From NCBI GenBank assembly GCA_043778255.1, contig JAYWGN010000001.1, positions 70,332 through 134,331 of the forward strand: DNA of 64,000 bases. The letters are read 5' to 3'. This document shows, one piece after another, positions 36,241 to 44,068 of this stretch. The position numbers were made by a program, and so were the translations under genes. The stretch comes from JAYWGN01 sp043778255 (lineage in GTDB: Bacteria; Bacteroidota; Bacteroidia; Chitinophagales; Chitinophagaceae). Positions within the stretch are counted from its first letter, which is position 1; every line of letters starts with the position of its first letter. The notes beneath the pieces were generated by a model. The model was not told the origin of the DNA and ran no database searches. It saw only the letters and a program-made list of their open reading frames with translations.

Positions 36241-36281
36241 AAGCACTACTTGTACCGCTATATGTAGCACAAGTAGTGCTT
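36241..36281 (+). terminator. Terminator after the T9SS cargo gene
   Basis: A perfect 13-bp stem (AAGCACTACTTGT / ACAAGTAGTGCTT) with a 15-nt loop and a following T-rich tract, which merges into the heptamer array. Confidence 0.85.
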
Positions 36282-36284
36282 TCT

Positions 36285-36564
36285 TATTTTACATTCTATA
36301 TTTTACATTCTATATTTTATATTTTACATTCTATATTTTTAATTCTACATTTCACATTCTATATTTCACATTTCATATTTCACATTCTACATTTTACATT
36401 CTACATTTCTTATTTCACATTTCATATTTCACATTCTACATTTTACATTTCTTATTTTACATTTTATATTTCACATTCCATATTTCACATTCCATATTTT
36501 ACATTTCTTATTTTACATTCCATATTTCACATTCCATATTCTACATTTCTTAATTTACATTTCC
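36285..36564. repeat. Heptamer array of 40 phased YATTYYA-type units
   Basis: 40 consecutive 7-nt units in perfect register with no indel: mostly CATTCTA, TATTTTA, TATTTCA, CATTTCA, CATTTCT and CATTCCA. It starts in the T-tail of the terminator of the T9SS cargo gene and ends 33 bp before the -7 box of the next gene. The periodicity creates a spurious 102-codon open frame with a 7-residue repeat. Confidence 0.95.
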
Positions 36565-36596
36565 TCAGTTTAACTATTTCTTAGTATATTATAAAA

Positions 36597-36604
36597 TACA
36601 TTTG
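36597..36604 (+). promoter_or_regulatory. -7 box of the 36.6-kb exported protein gene
   Basis: TACATTTG (TAnnTTTG), 17 nt before the ATG at 36622. Confidence 0.45.
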
Positions 36605-36621
36605 ACTAAATAAATAAACTA

Positions 36622-37986
36622 ATGAAAAAAAATTTACTCCTAACCATTATTATTGGCACCGTACTTAATGCAGCAGCACAAGATGCTAAGCAGCTACAAC
36701 AATATAAATACCGCATACCAAAATACCGAGCAATAACCTTACAAGGTAGTAACAATGGCTATACAATAAACCAAACTACGCTACCCACCGAAAACGGTAT
36801 TGGAGGATCGGTATATGGGCAATACAACGAAATACGAAGTACCGATAAAATGCTATCAAATTTTAATATTCTAAATATTGCTAGTTTCGGAAATGCAAAC
36901 AATACACAACAAATTGATAGCAATAAAGTAAAAAGGGGTGATTTTGATTTGCAAATAGCATATAACACTAAGTTGTACAATACCAAGCTACAATATATTG
37001 AATTGCGTGCAGCATCGCAATACAGTACCAATAATGCTACAATTATAAAAAATTATATACCTAATAGTTATAAAACTAGTGATAAAGCAACTACCGAAAC
37101 GGTGAAACTAACCCTTGGTATAGGTAAAGGGCGTATAGAAAATGTAACCGATATGCAAAATGCATTATGGTTAATTAAAGAATTGCAATACGATAAGTTA
37201 TTAGCCAAAACCCTTACTGAGCAAGAGGTATATGGTTTAGCTCAAGCAATTACCAAAGGGCGTAATACACGTATACTCGACTTTAGGCGTAACATAAAAT
37301 ATTTATTAAAAATAGTAGATACCTATTTGCAAAGCATAAAGGCTATTGCCAAAAACGATATTAATTATTTTACAGACTTAAATGATATTGTTTATTTTGC
37401 AAATAATAGCACACGAAACTCTGGCTATAATGCGTATATAAAATTTGATAACCAATTACAAAATTATAAGGCTTACAATATTAATAAATACCTTAACAAC
37501 AATATTGAAAGCAAATTTAAAAATGAAGGATTTCAAAGTGTAATTACAGTTGGTTATATAAAAGAAAAGCCGATAAATTTAAAAGAACAAGTAAGTTATG
37601 GTGCTAATATAAACATAGCAACAAATAAATTAAAACTTAGAACTCAACAAATAAGTAATGGTATTATAGTTAGTAATACAGCCAATACAACTAAGCCCAG
37701 TAGGGTAACCATTAATGGTACTATTGGCTATGCTATATACCCCAATACTCGTACTATAGCAGCTTTTGACCTAAGTGCTAACCATTACCAAAGTAAGTAT
37801 AATGGTACTAAAGAAAATGCAACCAATATAAATGTAGGTTTCAAGGGTACTTATTTTATAAGTTATAATACCTTATTTTTTGTACAGGTTCGGGGGTTTT
37901 ACAATAATAGTAGTAGTAGTTATATTATTAATAATAGTAACTATTTTAGTGCAAATTATAATACAGCTGTAGCTATTAATCTTTAA
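36622..37986 (+). CDS. Exported protein, probable outer-membrane beta-barrel
   Basis: A 454-residue exported protein (signal KKNLLLTIIIGTVLNAAAQ). The C-terminal third alternates hydrophobic/aromatic and polar residues in strands separated by short turns (VTINGTIGYAIYPNTRTIAAFDLSANHY in pieces, NINVGFKGTYFISYNTLFFVQVRGFY) and ends in a strand, as expected for an outer-membrane barrel. The middle region (about 155-270) is helical. I cannot assign a family. It is the last gene of the exported cluster and is bounded by a bidirectional terminator. Confidence 0.65.
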   Translation: MKKNLLLTIIIGTVLNAAAQDAKQLQQYKYRIPKYRAITLQGSNNGYTINQTTLPTENGIGGSVYGQYNEIRSTDKMLSNFNILNIASFGNANNTQQIDSNKVKRGDFDLQIAYNTKLYNTKLQYIELRAASQYSTNNATIIKNYIPNSYKTSDKATTETVKLTLGIGKGRIENVTDMQNALWLIKELQYDKLLAKTLTEQEVYGLAQAITKGRNTRILDFRRNIKYLLKIVDTYLQSIKAIAKNDINYFTDLNDIVYFANNSTRNSGYNAYIKFDNQLQNYKAYNINKYLNNNIESKFKNEGFQSVITVGYIKEKPINLKEQVSYGANINIATNKLKLRTQQISNGIIVSNTANTTKPSRVTINGTIGYAIYPNTRTIAAFDLSANHYQSKYNGTKENATNINVGFKGTYFISYNTLFFVQVRGFYNNSSSSYIINNSNYFSANYNTAVAINL

Positions 37987-38003
37987 AAGTAATACAAAAA
38001 AAT

Positions 38004-38030
38004 AAGTGGCACTTTTATGCAGTGCCACTT
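38004..38030. terminator. Bidirectional terminator between convergent genes
   Basis: A perfect 10-bp stem (AAGTGGCACT / AGTGCCACTT) with a 7-nt loop, between the 36.6-kb gene and the end of rtcB. Confidence 0.8.
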
Positions 38031-38043
38031 ATGCTTACAGTGT

Positions 38044-39501
38044 TTAATTTTTCCTATATCTATCTCGCTGCCTACTCACATCGCCACCATCCATTTGTAC
38101 TATTTTTGGTACAAATTTTCCAATTACGTCAACCAATTCGGTTTGGCTTTGCATTACAGTTTCTATATCCTTATAAGCCATAGGAGCTTCGTCAAGTCCA
38201 GCACCTATAAGGGTTACACCATGTTCGGCTAGTGTATTGGCAAGCATTGGTTTGGTTATATTAGCCAAGGCTTTTGTGCGGCTCATGGCACGGCCGGCAC
38301 CATGGCTAGCACTTTGCAATGCTGCTGCATTTCCTTTACCTTTTGCTATATAGCCTGCTGCCATCATACTACCCGGTATTATACCCAGTACGTTTTTACC
38401 AGCTGGCGTAGCACCTTTGCGGTGTACTATTACCTCTTGCCCATGTAGCATTTCTTTCCAAGCAAAGTTGTGGTGGTTTTCCACCATACTTATAGGCTGC
38501 ATACATAGTGCAGTAGCTATATGCTTATGTATAGCATGGTGGCAAGCACTAGCATAGCCACCGGCTAGGTTCATAGCTAGCCAATATTCCATACCCTCTT
38601 GAGTGTCCATATTAAGCCATGCCAAATGCTTTGCCTCTTGTGGTAGTACCGTTATTGCTGTGGCTAACTTAGTATAATGGTTAGCAATAGTAGCACCCAA
38701 ACCTCGGCTACCACTATGGCTTAGCAGCCCTACATAATTGCCAGGTGGTACATTCCATATAGCATCTTGTTCGGTTATTTGTACCTCACCAAACTCTACA
38801 AAGTGGTTGCCACTACCGCTACTACCCAATTGGTTGGCAGCTTTTTGTTGTAAGGGTTTAAGCATATTAATTTCGTTAAACAGTGGTGAGTCCAATACCG
38901 CATCTTCGGTTTTCAAATGCCGTAGTTGCCTACTCGTAAAGTCTTTGCCAGTGCCAAATAAGGTGTGGCTAACCAACACTTTTTGATAATACTCCAACTT
39001 ACTTTTAAGTTCGGCTGCAGGTATAGCAAACACACTAAGGCACATACGGCAACCAATATCTACACCAACGGCATACGGTATTATAGCATTGTTAGTTGCT
39101 AATACACCGCCAATAGGCAGTCCGTAGCCTTGGTGTGCATCGGGCATAAGTGCACCAGCCACTGCCACAGGTAGTTTGCTAGCAATTTCCATTTGTGCTA
39201 ATGCACCAGCTTCTATATGCTCCGCACCATATATTTGGTAAGGTATTCCAGTAGCTAACAACGGTATAGCCATTTTTTCCTCAGCCACTTGTACTACTAA
39301 TTGCTTGGCTATGGTATGTAATATTTCGTGTTGTAGGTAGTCTTCTGGCTTCGCCAAAATGTTGGTGAGTATTACAAATGCATCTGCTACCAAGGTATGT
39401 TTGTAATGTGTATTTATGGTTTGCATAGCTATACTTATTACTGCTCCTTCGGGGTATCCAATTGTACGTAATTGTTTGCCCGTTATGTTTAATTTGTTCA
39501 T
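38044..39501 (-). CDS. rtcB: RNA-splicing ligase RtcB
   Basis: A 485-residue RtcB, which joins RNA 2',3'-cyclic-phosphate or 3'-phosphate ends to 5'-OH ends using GTP and Mn2+. Diagnostic motifs: MPDAHQGYGLPIGGV, GVDIGCRMC (metal-binding Cys), GSGNHFVEFG, LLSHSGSRGLG, VHRKGATPA and SHGAGRAMSR, which contains the guanylylated His. The length is typical. It lies 25 bp downstream of an OB-fold RNA ligase gene in the same direction, forming an apparent RNA-repair pair. No archease or RtcA gene is nearby. Confidence 0.95.
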   Translation of the reverse strand: MNKLNITGKQLRTIGYPEGAVISIAMQTINTHYKHTLVADAFVILTNILAKPEDYLQHEILHTIAKQLVVQVAEEKMAIPLLATGIPYQIYGAEHIEAGALAQMEIASKLPVAVAGALMPDAHQGYGLPIGGVLATNNAIIPYAVGVDIGCRMCLSVFAIPAAELKSKLEYYQKVLVSHTLFGTGKDFTSRQLRHLKTEDAVLDSPLFNEINMLKPLQQKAANQLGSSGSGNHFVEFGEVQITEQDAIWNVPPGNYVGLLSHSGSRGLGATIANHYTKLATAITVLPQEAKHLAWLNMDTQEGMEYWLAMNLAGGYASACHHAIHKHIATALCMQPISMVENHHNFAWKEMLHGQEVIVHRKGATPAGKNVLGIIPGSMMAAGYIAKGKGNAAALQSASHGAGRAMSRTKALANITKPMLANTLAEHGVTLIGAGLDEAPMAYKDIETVMQSQTELVDVIGKFVPKIVQMDGGDVSRQRDRYRKN

Positions 39502-39526
39502 GTTAATTTGTTGTTTTTATTTCACA

Positions 39527-40591
39527 CTACTCCTCATTAAGCAGCAAGTATTTGTTACTAATTGTTTTAAAGCTTACACTTGGGTGTTCCACACATCGCC
39601 ATACTAAGCCTTCTCTTTCAATGGTGTGTAGTTGGCTCAGCCCCTCAGCCTTAGCCAATATTTGGGGCAATGTATAATCCAATAGTACAGTTTCTATATA
39701 AGGGCAAGCTGGTATGTTAAGGTTATTTATTACTTCGTAAAATGTTTGCTGGTTTAGCCTTTTACCATTTACAAATATGTTAAATAGCCTTATTTCATTT
39801 GCCGTTAAGCGATATTTATTGCCTTGTGGTTTGCCTATATATTCGCCCTGTACTATTATATTGGCGGTGCCAAAATGTGTAACTAATTTTTGTATCTGCT
39901 TCGCAAAATGAGTGCTAACAAATACTTGGTGCCAATCATTATGCTTGTTAAACAGCTCAAACCTTCGGCTACATACACGGTATTTACTTTGTTTAAAATA
40001 ACCTAGTTCGTGTATTATTGTAATGCTACTACCATCTAACTTTTCCGATACCACAAATTGCTTACCCTTATACTCCTCCAATACTTGTGGCATATTTTGT
40101 ATCCTCTCTTCATCGGTTACTGGTACTAAGCTAGTAGGAAAACCTCTCCTATTTACCTTATGCAAATTTGGAAATATTTTTACCAACCACTCATATTTTA
40201 ATTTCCATAACCACCGTTTATACCACACTGTAGGCATTTTTGGTTTTGCTAGTAAGTCGGGTAATTCTTTACTATATTTTTTTATACCCAATAGTGTAGT
40301 TACATCATCACCCACCGCCCAATTGCCCTCTGGCAGCGGTACTAGCAAACCTTGCGATATTTGTTGGCGTAGTTTTATAGTACGTACTCGGTACTTTCTA
40401 CTGTGCAAAAATGCATATTGTTCTGTGGCAGGCACTATGGTATCTATTTGTATATAAGTAGCCATGTCGCCTACTTGGTATTCGCCTTTTTTTATTACAA
40501 CCTCCCAACCTAATACGGTAGCAGCTTCTATGGCATCGGCACCTGGTATGGGTTGTACATTGGTTATTTTTTCTATACTTGCTAATTTCAT
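39527..40591 (-). CDS. RNA ligase of the DRB0094 (Rnl5-like) family
   Basis: A 354-residue ATP-dependent RNA ligase. The N-terminal ~110 residues form the OB-fold-like domain typical of the Deinococcus DRB0094 type (MKLASIEKITNVQPIPGADAI, GWEVVIKKGEYQVGD). The nucleotidyltransferase domain carries motif I EKLDGSS with the adenylated Lys184, a motif III-like CSRRFELF and IVQGEYIGKP, and motif V-like EGLVWR near the C-terminus. Such ligases seal 3'-OH/5'-phosphate nicks in RNA or RNA-DNA hybrids, complementary in chemistry to RtcB. It lies directly upstream of rtcB. A GC-rich hairpin stands 45 bp before the start. Confidence 0.9.
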   Translation of the reverse strand: MKLASIEKITNVQPIPGADAIEAATVLGWEVVIKKGEYQVGDMATYIQIDTIVPATEQYAFLHSRKYRVRTIKLRQQISQGLLVPLPEGNWAVGDDVTTLLGIKKYSKELPDLLAKPKMPTVWYKRWLWKLKYEWLVKIFPNLHKVNRRGFPTSLVPVTDEERIQNMPQVLEEYKGKQFVVSEKLDGSSITIIHELGYFKQSKYRVCSRRFELFNKHNDWHQVFVSTHFAKQIQKLVTHFGTANIIVQGEYIGKPQGNKYRLTANEIRLFNIFVNGKRLNQQTFYEVINNLNIPACPYIETVLLDYTLPQILAKAEGLSQLHTIEREGLVWRCVEHPSVSFKTISNKYLLLNEE

Positions 40592-40635
40592 TTTTTATTA
40601 TTTTTATAGTATTTATTTTTTTGTCCATTACGCCA

Positions 40636-40669
40636 AAAGCCCCAATCAACTAGTACTGACCGGGGCTTT
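40636..40669 (-). terminator. GC-rich hairpin upstream of the RNA ligase gene
   Basis: 8-bp arms AAAGCCCC / GGGGCTTT, 18-nt loop, 45 bp before the ligase start, with only a weak T-run on the minus strand. It is either a terminator of a short upstream transcript or a leader attenuator for the RNA-repair genes. Confidence 0.45.
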
Positions 40670-40891
40670 ACACTAAGGTTAATTATTGATTGCTAATAAT
40701 TACAATGTATTAATGCCACGGTGGCGGTTAGGTATGTAGTATTATGGCACACTACCGCAAACCCTTTACTACATACACTTATAGGTAAGTAGGGGTGCAG
40801 TTGCCAAGTAGGTGTGTACATAATTTTCATTTTGTATTTTTGTTATTTTTATTTTTTGTTATTTAGGTGGTTACACCACCCAAAAAAAAGA

Positions 40892-40919
40892 AACCCTAAC
40901 TTTTACATAAGTTAGGGTT
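40892..40919 (-). terminator. Minus-strand terminator in the 41-kb intergenic region
   Basis: A perfect 11-bp stem (AACCCTAACTT / AAGTTAGGGTT) with a 6-nt loop. On the minus strand it is followed by TCTTTTTTTT, so it appears to end a minus-strand transcript for which no gene is recognised. Confidence 0.65.
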
Positions 40920-41279
40920 GTTATAAGTAGTTTATTTTTTTATTTATTTAACTATGCTTTACATACCCTAACTTACTATTGTACATCTCTGTACGAGTCC
41001 AGTTTTTATTTTTTAAAATTGATTTATTGAACGGCATAATATTTTATTTTCTTGTGCAAAGGTGTAATCTTTTTTTTCAATTTTCCAAATATATTTTTTA
41101 TTTTATTTTTTGAGGCATATTATAATTAGCTATAATGCTTTGCAGCAAAGTATTTGCTTCAATAATAAATTTTATTTTTTTTACAAAAAAATATTTCAAA
41201 CTCCATCTTTTTATTTTGTAAATAAGTACAACAGTTATGTTTATACCAGTAATGCTACATTTTTTTTGTACATTTAATT

Positions 41280-42002
41280 ATGTGTTTTCATGTAGCCATC
41301 AAAAAATCTGTTGCTCAAATTGCTAAGGAGTTAGCACTACTACCCCCAACCAATTTGTTATGGCAACCTGCTGTACATATTAATGGATTTGCACACCCAC
41401 AGCTACCTATAGTTACACAGCAACTACCCCACCAACTGCAAGTAGCACAATGGGGTTTAGTGCCTAGTTGGGTAGCTACAACTGATGCTGCCACGGCCTT
41501 ACAAGCACTTACACTTAATGCCAAGGCCGAAACGGTATGGGATAAACCATCGTTTAAAGAGAGTATTGCTAACCAACGCTGCTTAATACCCGTTACAGGG
41601 TTTTATGAGTGGCTTACTTACCAAAAGCAAAAATATCCGCATTATATTTATGTAAAGCAAACTGAATTATTTTGCCTAGCAGGCATATACAGTACTTGGC
41701 TGCACCCTACTACCAAGCAAGTACTACAAAGCTGTAGCATACTTACCACCACTGCTAATACTACTATGGAACGAATACACAATACCAAAAAACGAATGCC
41801 TGTAATACTACACCCAACACAATATAATAGTTGGTTACAACCCAATATTACTACTGAGCAAACTACACATTTGCTACAGCCTTACCCCGATGCTGAAATG
41901 GGTTACCACAGCATAGCACAAAACTTTTTGGCACAAAGTGCCTTACAACAAACGGGCAATTTGCTGCAAGAAGCGGCTTACCCCGAGTTGGCTTTTTTGT
42001 AA
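41280..42002 (+). CDS. SOS response-associated peptidase (SRAP / HMCES / YedK family)
   Basis: A 240-residue SRAP-domain protein that forms a covalent link to abasic sites in single-stranded DNA through Cys2 (MCFH, exposed after Met removal). Family residues: WGLVPSW, LNAKAETV (Asn and Glu), PVTGFYEW (catalytic Glu), MERIHNTKKRMPVIL and the C-terminal region. It lies 95 bp upstream of a umuD/umuC pair, and this trio is a recurrent SOS-type cassette. The length is typical. Confidence 0.93.
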   Translation: MCFHVAIKKSVAQIAKELALLPPTNLLWQPAVHINGFAHPQLPIVTQQLPHQLQVAQWGLVPSWVATTDAATALQALTLNAKAETVWDKPSFKESIANQRCLIPVTGFYEWLTYQKQKYPHYIYVKQTELFCLAGIYSTWLHPTTKQVLQSCSILTTTANTTMERIHNTKKRMPVILHPTQYNSWLQPNITTEQTTHLLQPYPDAEMGYHSIAQNFLAQSALQQTGNLLQEAAYPELAFL

Positions 42003-42069
42003 ACCTATATAGCTAATATAATTGGTAATTAAAATACTAATAAAATTAGTATTTGTAAATAATAATACT

Positions 42070-42077
42070 TACTTTTG
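42070..42077 (+). promoter_or_regulatory. -7 box of the umuD-like gene
   Basis: TACTTTTG (TAnnTTTG), 20 nt before the ATG at 42098. I see no convincing LexA-type inverted repeat around it. Confidence 0.5.
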
Positions 42078-42097
42078 GTGTTAAATAACTAGTACTT

Positions 42098-42550
42098 ATG
42101 ACAGACTATACCGACACCCAGTACGATAATGATGATTATAGTGCAGTTTATAAAGGTAGCAAAACATTTACCCAACAGCAAGTGCTAACTGCCAATGCCA
42201 CAGGCTTTGGCTCAGCCGGCGATGACCATGCCGAACGTGGTATAGACCTCAACGAAAGGCTAATTAAAAATAAACCCGCCACGTTTTTTTTTAAAATGAA
42301 AGGCGATGCAATGCAAGGCTTTAGCATACACAATGGCGATATACTAATAGTAGATAGAAGCATAAAAAAAGTAAATGAAAAAATAATAGTAGCCGTACTT
42401 AATGGCGAAATGCTAGTACGGCAACTAAAAAAAACTACCGATGCCATATACCTACTACCCAACCACCCTAAGCATAAAGCTATTGCAATTGATCCCTGTG
42501 TACAGTTTATGGTGTGGGGTGTAGTTACTTATGTGGTGCACCAGGTTTAA
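42098..42550 (+). CDS. umuD: UmuD-like S24-fold protein lacking the catalytic Ser and Lys
   Basis: A 150-residue UmuD homologue, the accessory subunit of DNA polymerase V. The body aligns well: ATGFGSAGDD (cleavage region), RGIDLNERLIKNKPATFFF, GFSIHNGDILIVDRS and MVWGVVTYVVHQV. However, the catalytic Ser of the G-D-S-M motif is Ala71 (KGDAMQG), and the catalytic Lys of the V-K-x-L motif is Arg108 (GEMLVRQL). The family's RecA-stimulated self-cleavage should therefore be impossible. The ~28-residue N-terminal arm is acidic and Tyr-rich. It is followed 84 bp later by umuC. Confidence 0.88.
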   Translation: MTDYTDTQYDNDDYSAVYKGSKTFTQQQVLTANATGFGSAGDDHAERGIDLNERLIKNKPATFFFKMKGDAMQGFSIHNGDILIVDRSIKKVNEKIIVAVLNGEMLVRQLKKTTDAIYLLPNHPKHKAIAIDPCVQFMVWGVVTYVVHQV

Positions 42551-42694
42551 AGCCCCCTTAATACCCCAAGTGGGAAATTAGATCACAAAAACTTGTAACC
42601 AAGTACTAGTTTTTATTATAAAAATAGTAGTAATATGTACTTAAATAATGTAGATGCTGTAGCAAAATCCCCTCTTGGGGAGTGGGGGGGCTTT
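42549..42694. repeat. Inverted GC-rich repeat pair between umuD and umuC
   Basis: The arms 42549-42574 (AAAGCCCCC...CCCCAAGTGGG) and 42669-42694 (CCCCTCTTGGGG...GGGGGCTTT) are imperfect reverse complements; the outer 9 nt pair perfectly. They are far more GC-rich than their surroundings. The first begins on the umuD stop codon. The second lies inside the umuC reading frame and encodes part of its extra N-terminus. Confidence 0.7.
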
Positions 42695-43975
42695 TATGCT
42701 ATAATTGACTGTAATAGTTTTTACTGTAGTTGCGAAAGGCTGTTCCGGCCCGACCTTGCCAATAAGCCAGTAGTAGTACTTAGCAACAACGACGGCTGTA
42801 TAGTAAGCCGTACCGACGAGGCAAAGGCACTTGGTATAGATATGGCCGTGCCCTACTACCAATGCAAAAATGAAATACAACGTAATGGTGTAGCGGTGTT
42901 CAGCAGCAACTACAACCTATATGGCGAACTGAGTATGCGGGTAATGGATACCCTACGCCAAATAATGGGAGCTAGTAGAGTAGAAGTATATTCGGTAGAT
43001 GAGGCTTTTTTAAATATGGATATAGTGCCACCAGCCGAGCTGCACAGCACTGCCAAACATATAAAAGATACGGTGGAATTATGGACAGGCATTAAAGTAT
43101 CCATAGGTGTGGCGCCTACCAAGCTGCTTAGCAAAATGGCTAATAAGCTAAGTAAAAAAGATAAGCAAGGTACACAAGGTGTACTAGTGTTAGATACCCA
43201 CGAAAAAATAATAGATGCCCTACAATGTACTGCTGTAGGCGATATATGGGGTATTGGGCGTAAGTATGCCCACAAGCTTAAGCAACTTTACAATATATAC
43301 AATGCCTACGAACTTAGCCAAATGAATGAGGCATTTGCCCAAAAACACTTGGGCGGTGTAGTAGGTGTACGGTTGCTAAAAGAGCTAAAAGGCGAACCTT
43401 GCATAGCAATGAAAGATCCGTTGGAAACTAAAAAAAATATAATGACTACTCGTATGTTTGGCAAGCCCGTATATACCCTTACCGAGGTAAAGGAAGCTGT
43501 GGCTACTTATACGGCAAGGGCTGCCGAAAAGCTACGCCGCCAATACAGTGCTGCACAAGTACTGCAAGTATTTGTAGTAACTAATAACACCAAAACTGAT
43601 GCCTATAACTACGAACCCAAAAGCCGCTACAACTATACCAAATTGCCGTATGCTACAAGCAATACTGCCGAATTATTAAAAGCTACTTTGGCCTTAGCCG
43701 AGCAGTTATTTGTACCTGGGCTTAAATACTTAAAAGCTGGTGTAATGTTGGGTGGCATAGTGCCCGATGCTGCTGTACAGGGCAATTTGTTTGAAACCAT
43801 ACAAACCAACAACCACAAAAAACTAATGCAAACACTCGACAATATAAACTTTGCTATGCAAGAAGATGCTATAAAGTATGTAGCAAGTGGCTTAACTCGC
43901 AATTGGAAAATGAGGCAAGAACTCCGTAGCAAAAAATACACTACTCGTTGGGACGAATTGTATGAGGTAGGATAG
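42635..43975 (+). CDS. umuC: Y-family DNA polymerase V catalytic subunit UmuC
   Basis: A 446-residue error-prone translesion polymerase. Motifs: FYAIIDCNSFYCSCERLF (first catalytic Asp), VVVLSNNDGCIVSR, EVYSVDEAFLNMD (catalytic Asp-Glu), IGVAPTKLLSKMANKL and a helix-hairpin-helix-like WGIGRKYAHKLKQL. The C-terminal little-finger and UmuC-type extension (MRQELRSKKYTTRWDELYEV) are complete. The family normally starts at M-Y/F-A-x-x-D. Here that Met is replaced by Phe, and translation must begin 20 codons upstream in sequence derived from a GC-rich repeat, giving the added MYLNNVDAVAKSPLGEWGG. Confidence 0.93.
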   Translation: MYLNNVDAVAKSPLGEWGGFYAIIDCNSFYCSCERLFRPDLANKPVVVLSNNDGCIVSRTDEAKALGIDMAVPYYQCKNEIQRNGVAVFSSNYNLYGELSMRVMDTLRQIMGASRVEVYSVDEAFLNMDIVPPAELHSTAKHIKDTVELWTGIKVSIGVAPTKLLSKMANKLSKKDKQGTQGVLVLDTHEKIIDALQCTAVGDIWGIGRKYAHKLKQLYNIYNAYELSQMNEAFAQKHLGGVVGVRLLKELKGEPCIAMKDPLETKKNIMTTRMFGKPVYTLTEVKEAVATYTARAAEKLRRQYSAAQVLQVFVVTNNTKTDAYNYEPKSRYNYTKLPYATSNTAELLKATLALAEQLFVPGLKYLKAGVMLGGIVPDAAVQGNLFETIQTNNHKKLMQTLDNINFAMQEDAIKYVASGLTRNWKMRQELRSKKYTTRWDELYEVG

Positions 43976-44068
43976 TAGTATTATTGAAAAATTAAAATTA
44001 ATAATTGCTTTGGTTATGTAATTGTATTACCATTTTGATTGTAAGGCAAATAAATGTTGAAAAGCAAT

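Larger units (their letters stand above)
40592..41279. other. 688-bp intergenic region with two hairpins
   Basis: Separates the divergent RNA-repair pair and SRAP gene. It holds the two hairpins listed separately (40636-40669 and 40892-40919), a minor GGTGG/CCACC hairpin near 40866-40880, and A+T-rich sequence. One 45-codon minus-strand frame (40693-40830) lies between the hairpins, but I do not consider it demonstrated. Confidence 0.5.

Noticed and set aside
36276..36584. 102-codon open reading frame with repeated F-Y-I-L-H-S style heptapeptides
   Set aside because: It is produced entirely by the 7-nt periodicity of the heptamer array (21 nt equals 7 codons) and begins inside a terminator stem. 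No start signal or family.
40693..40830. 45-codon minus-strand frame (MKIMYTPTWQ...)
   Set aside because: It ends before the ligase-leader hairpin and could be a leader peptide, but it shows no family similarity and its codon pattern is not convincing.
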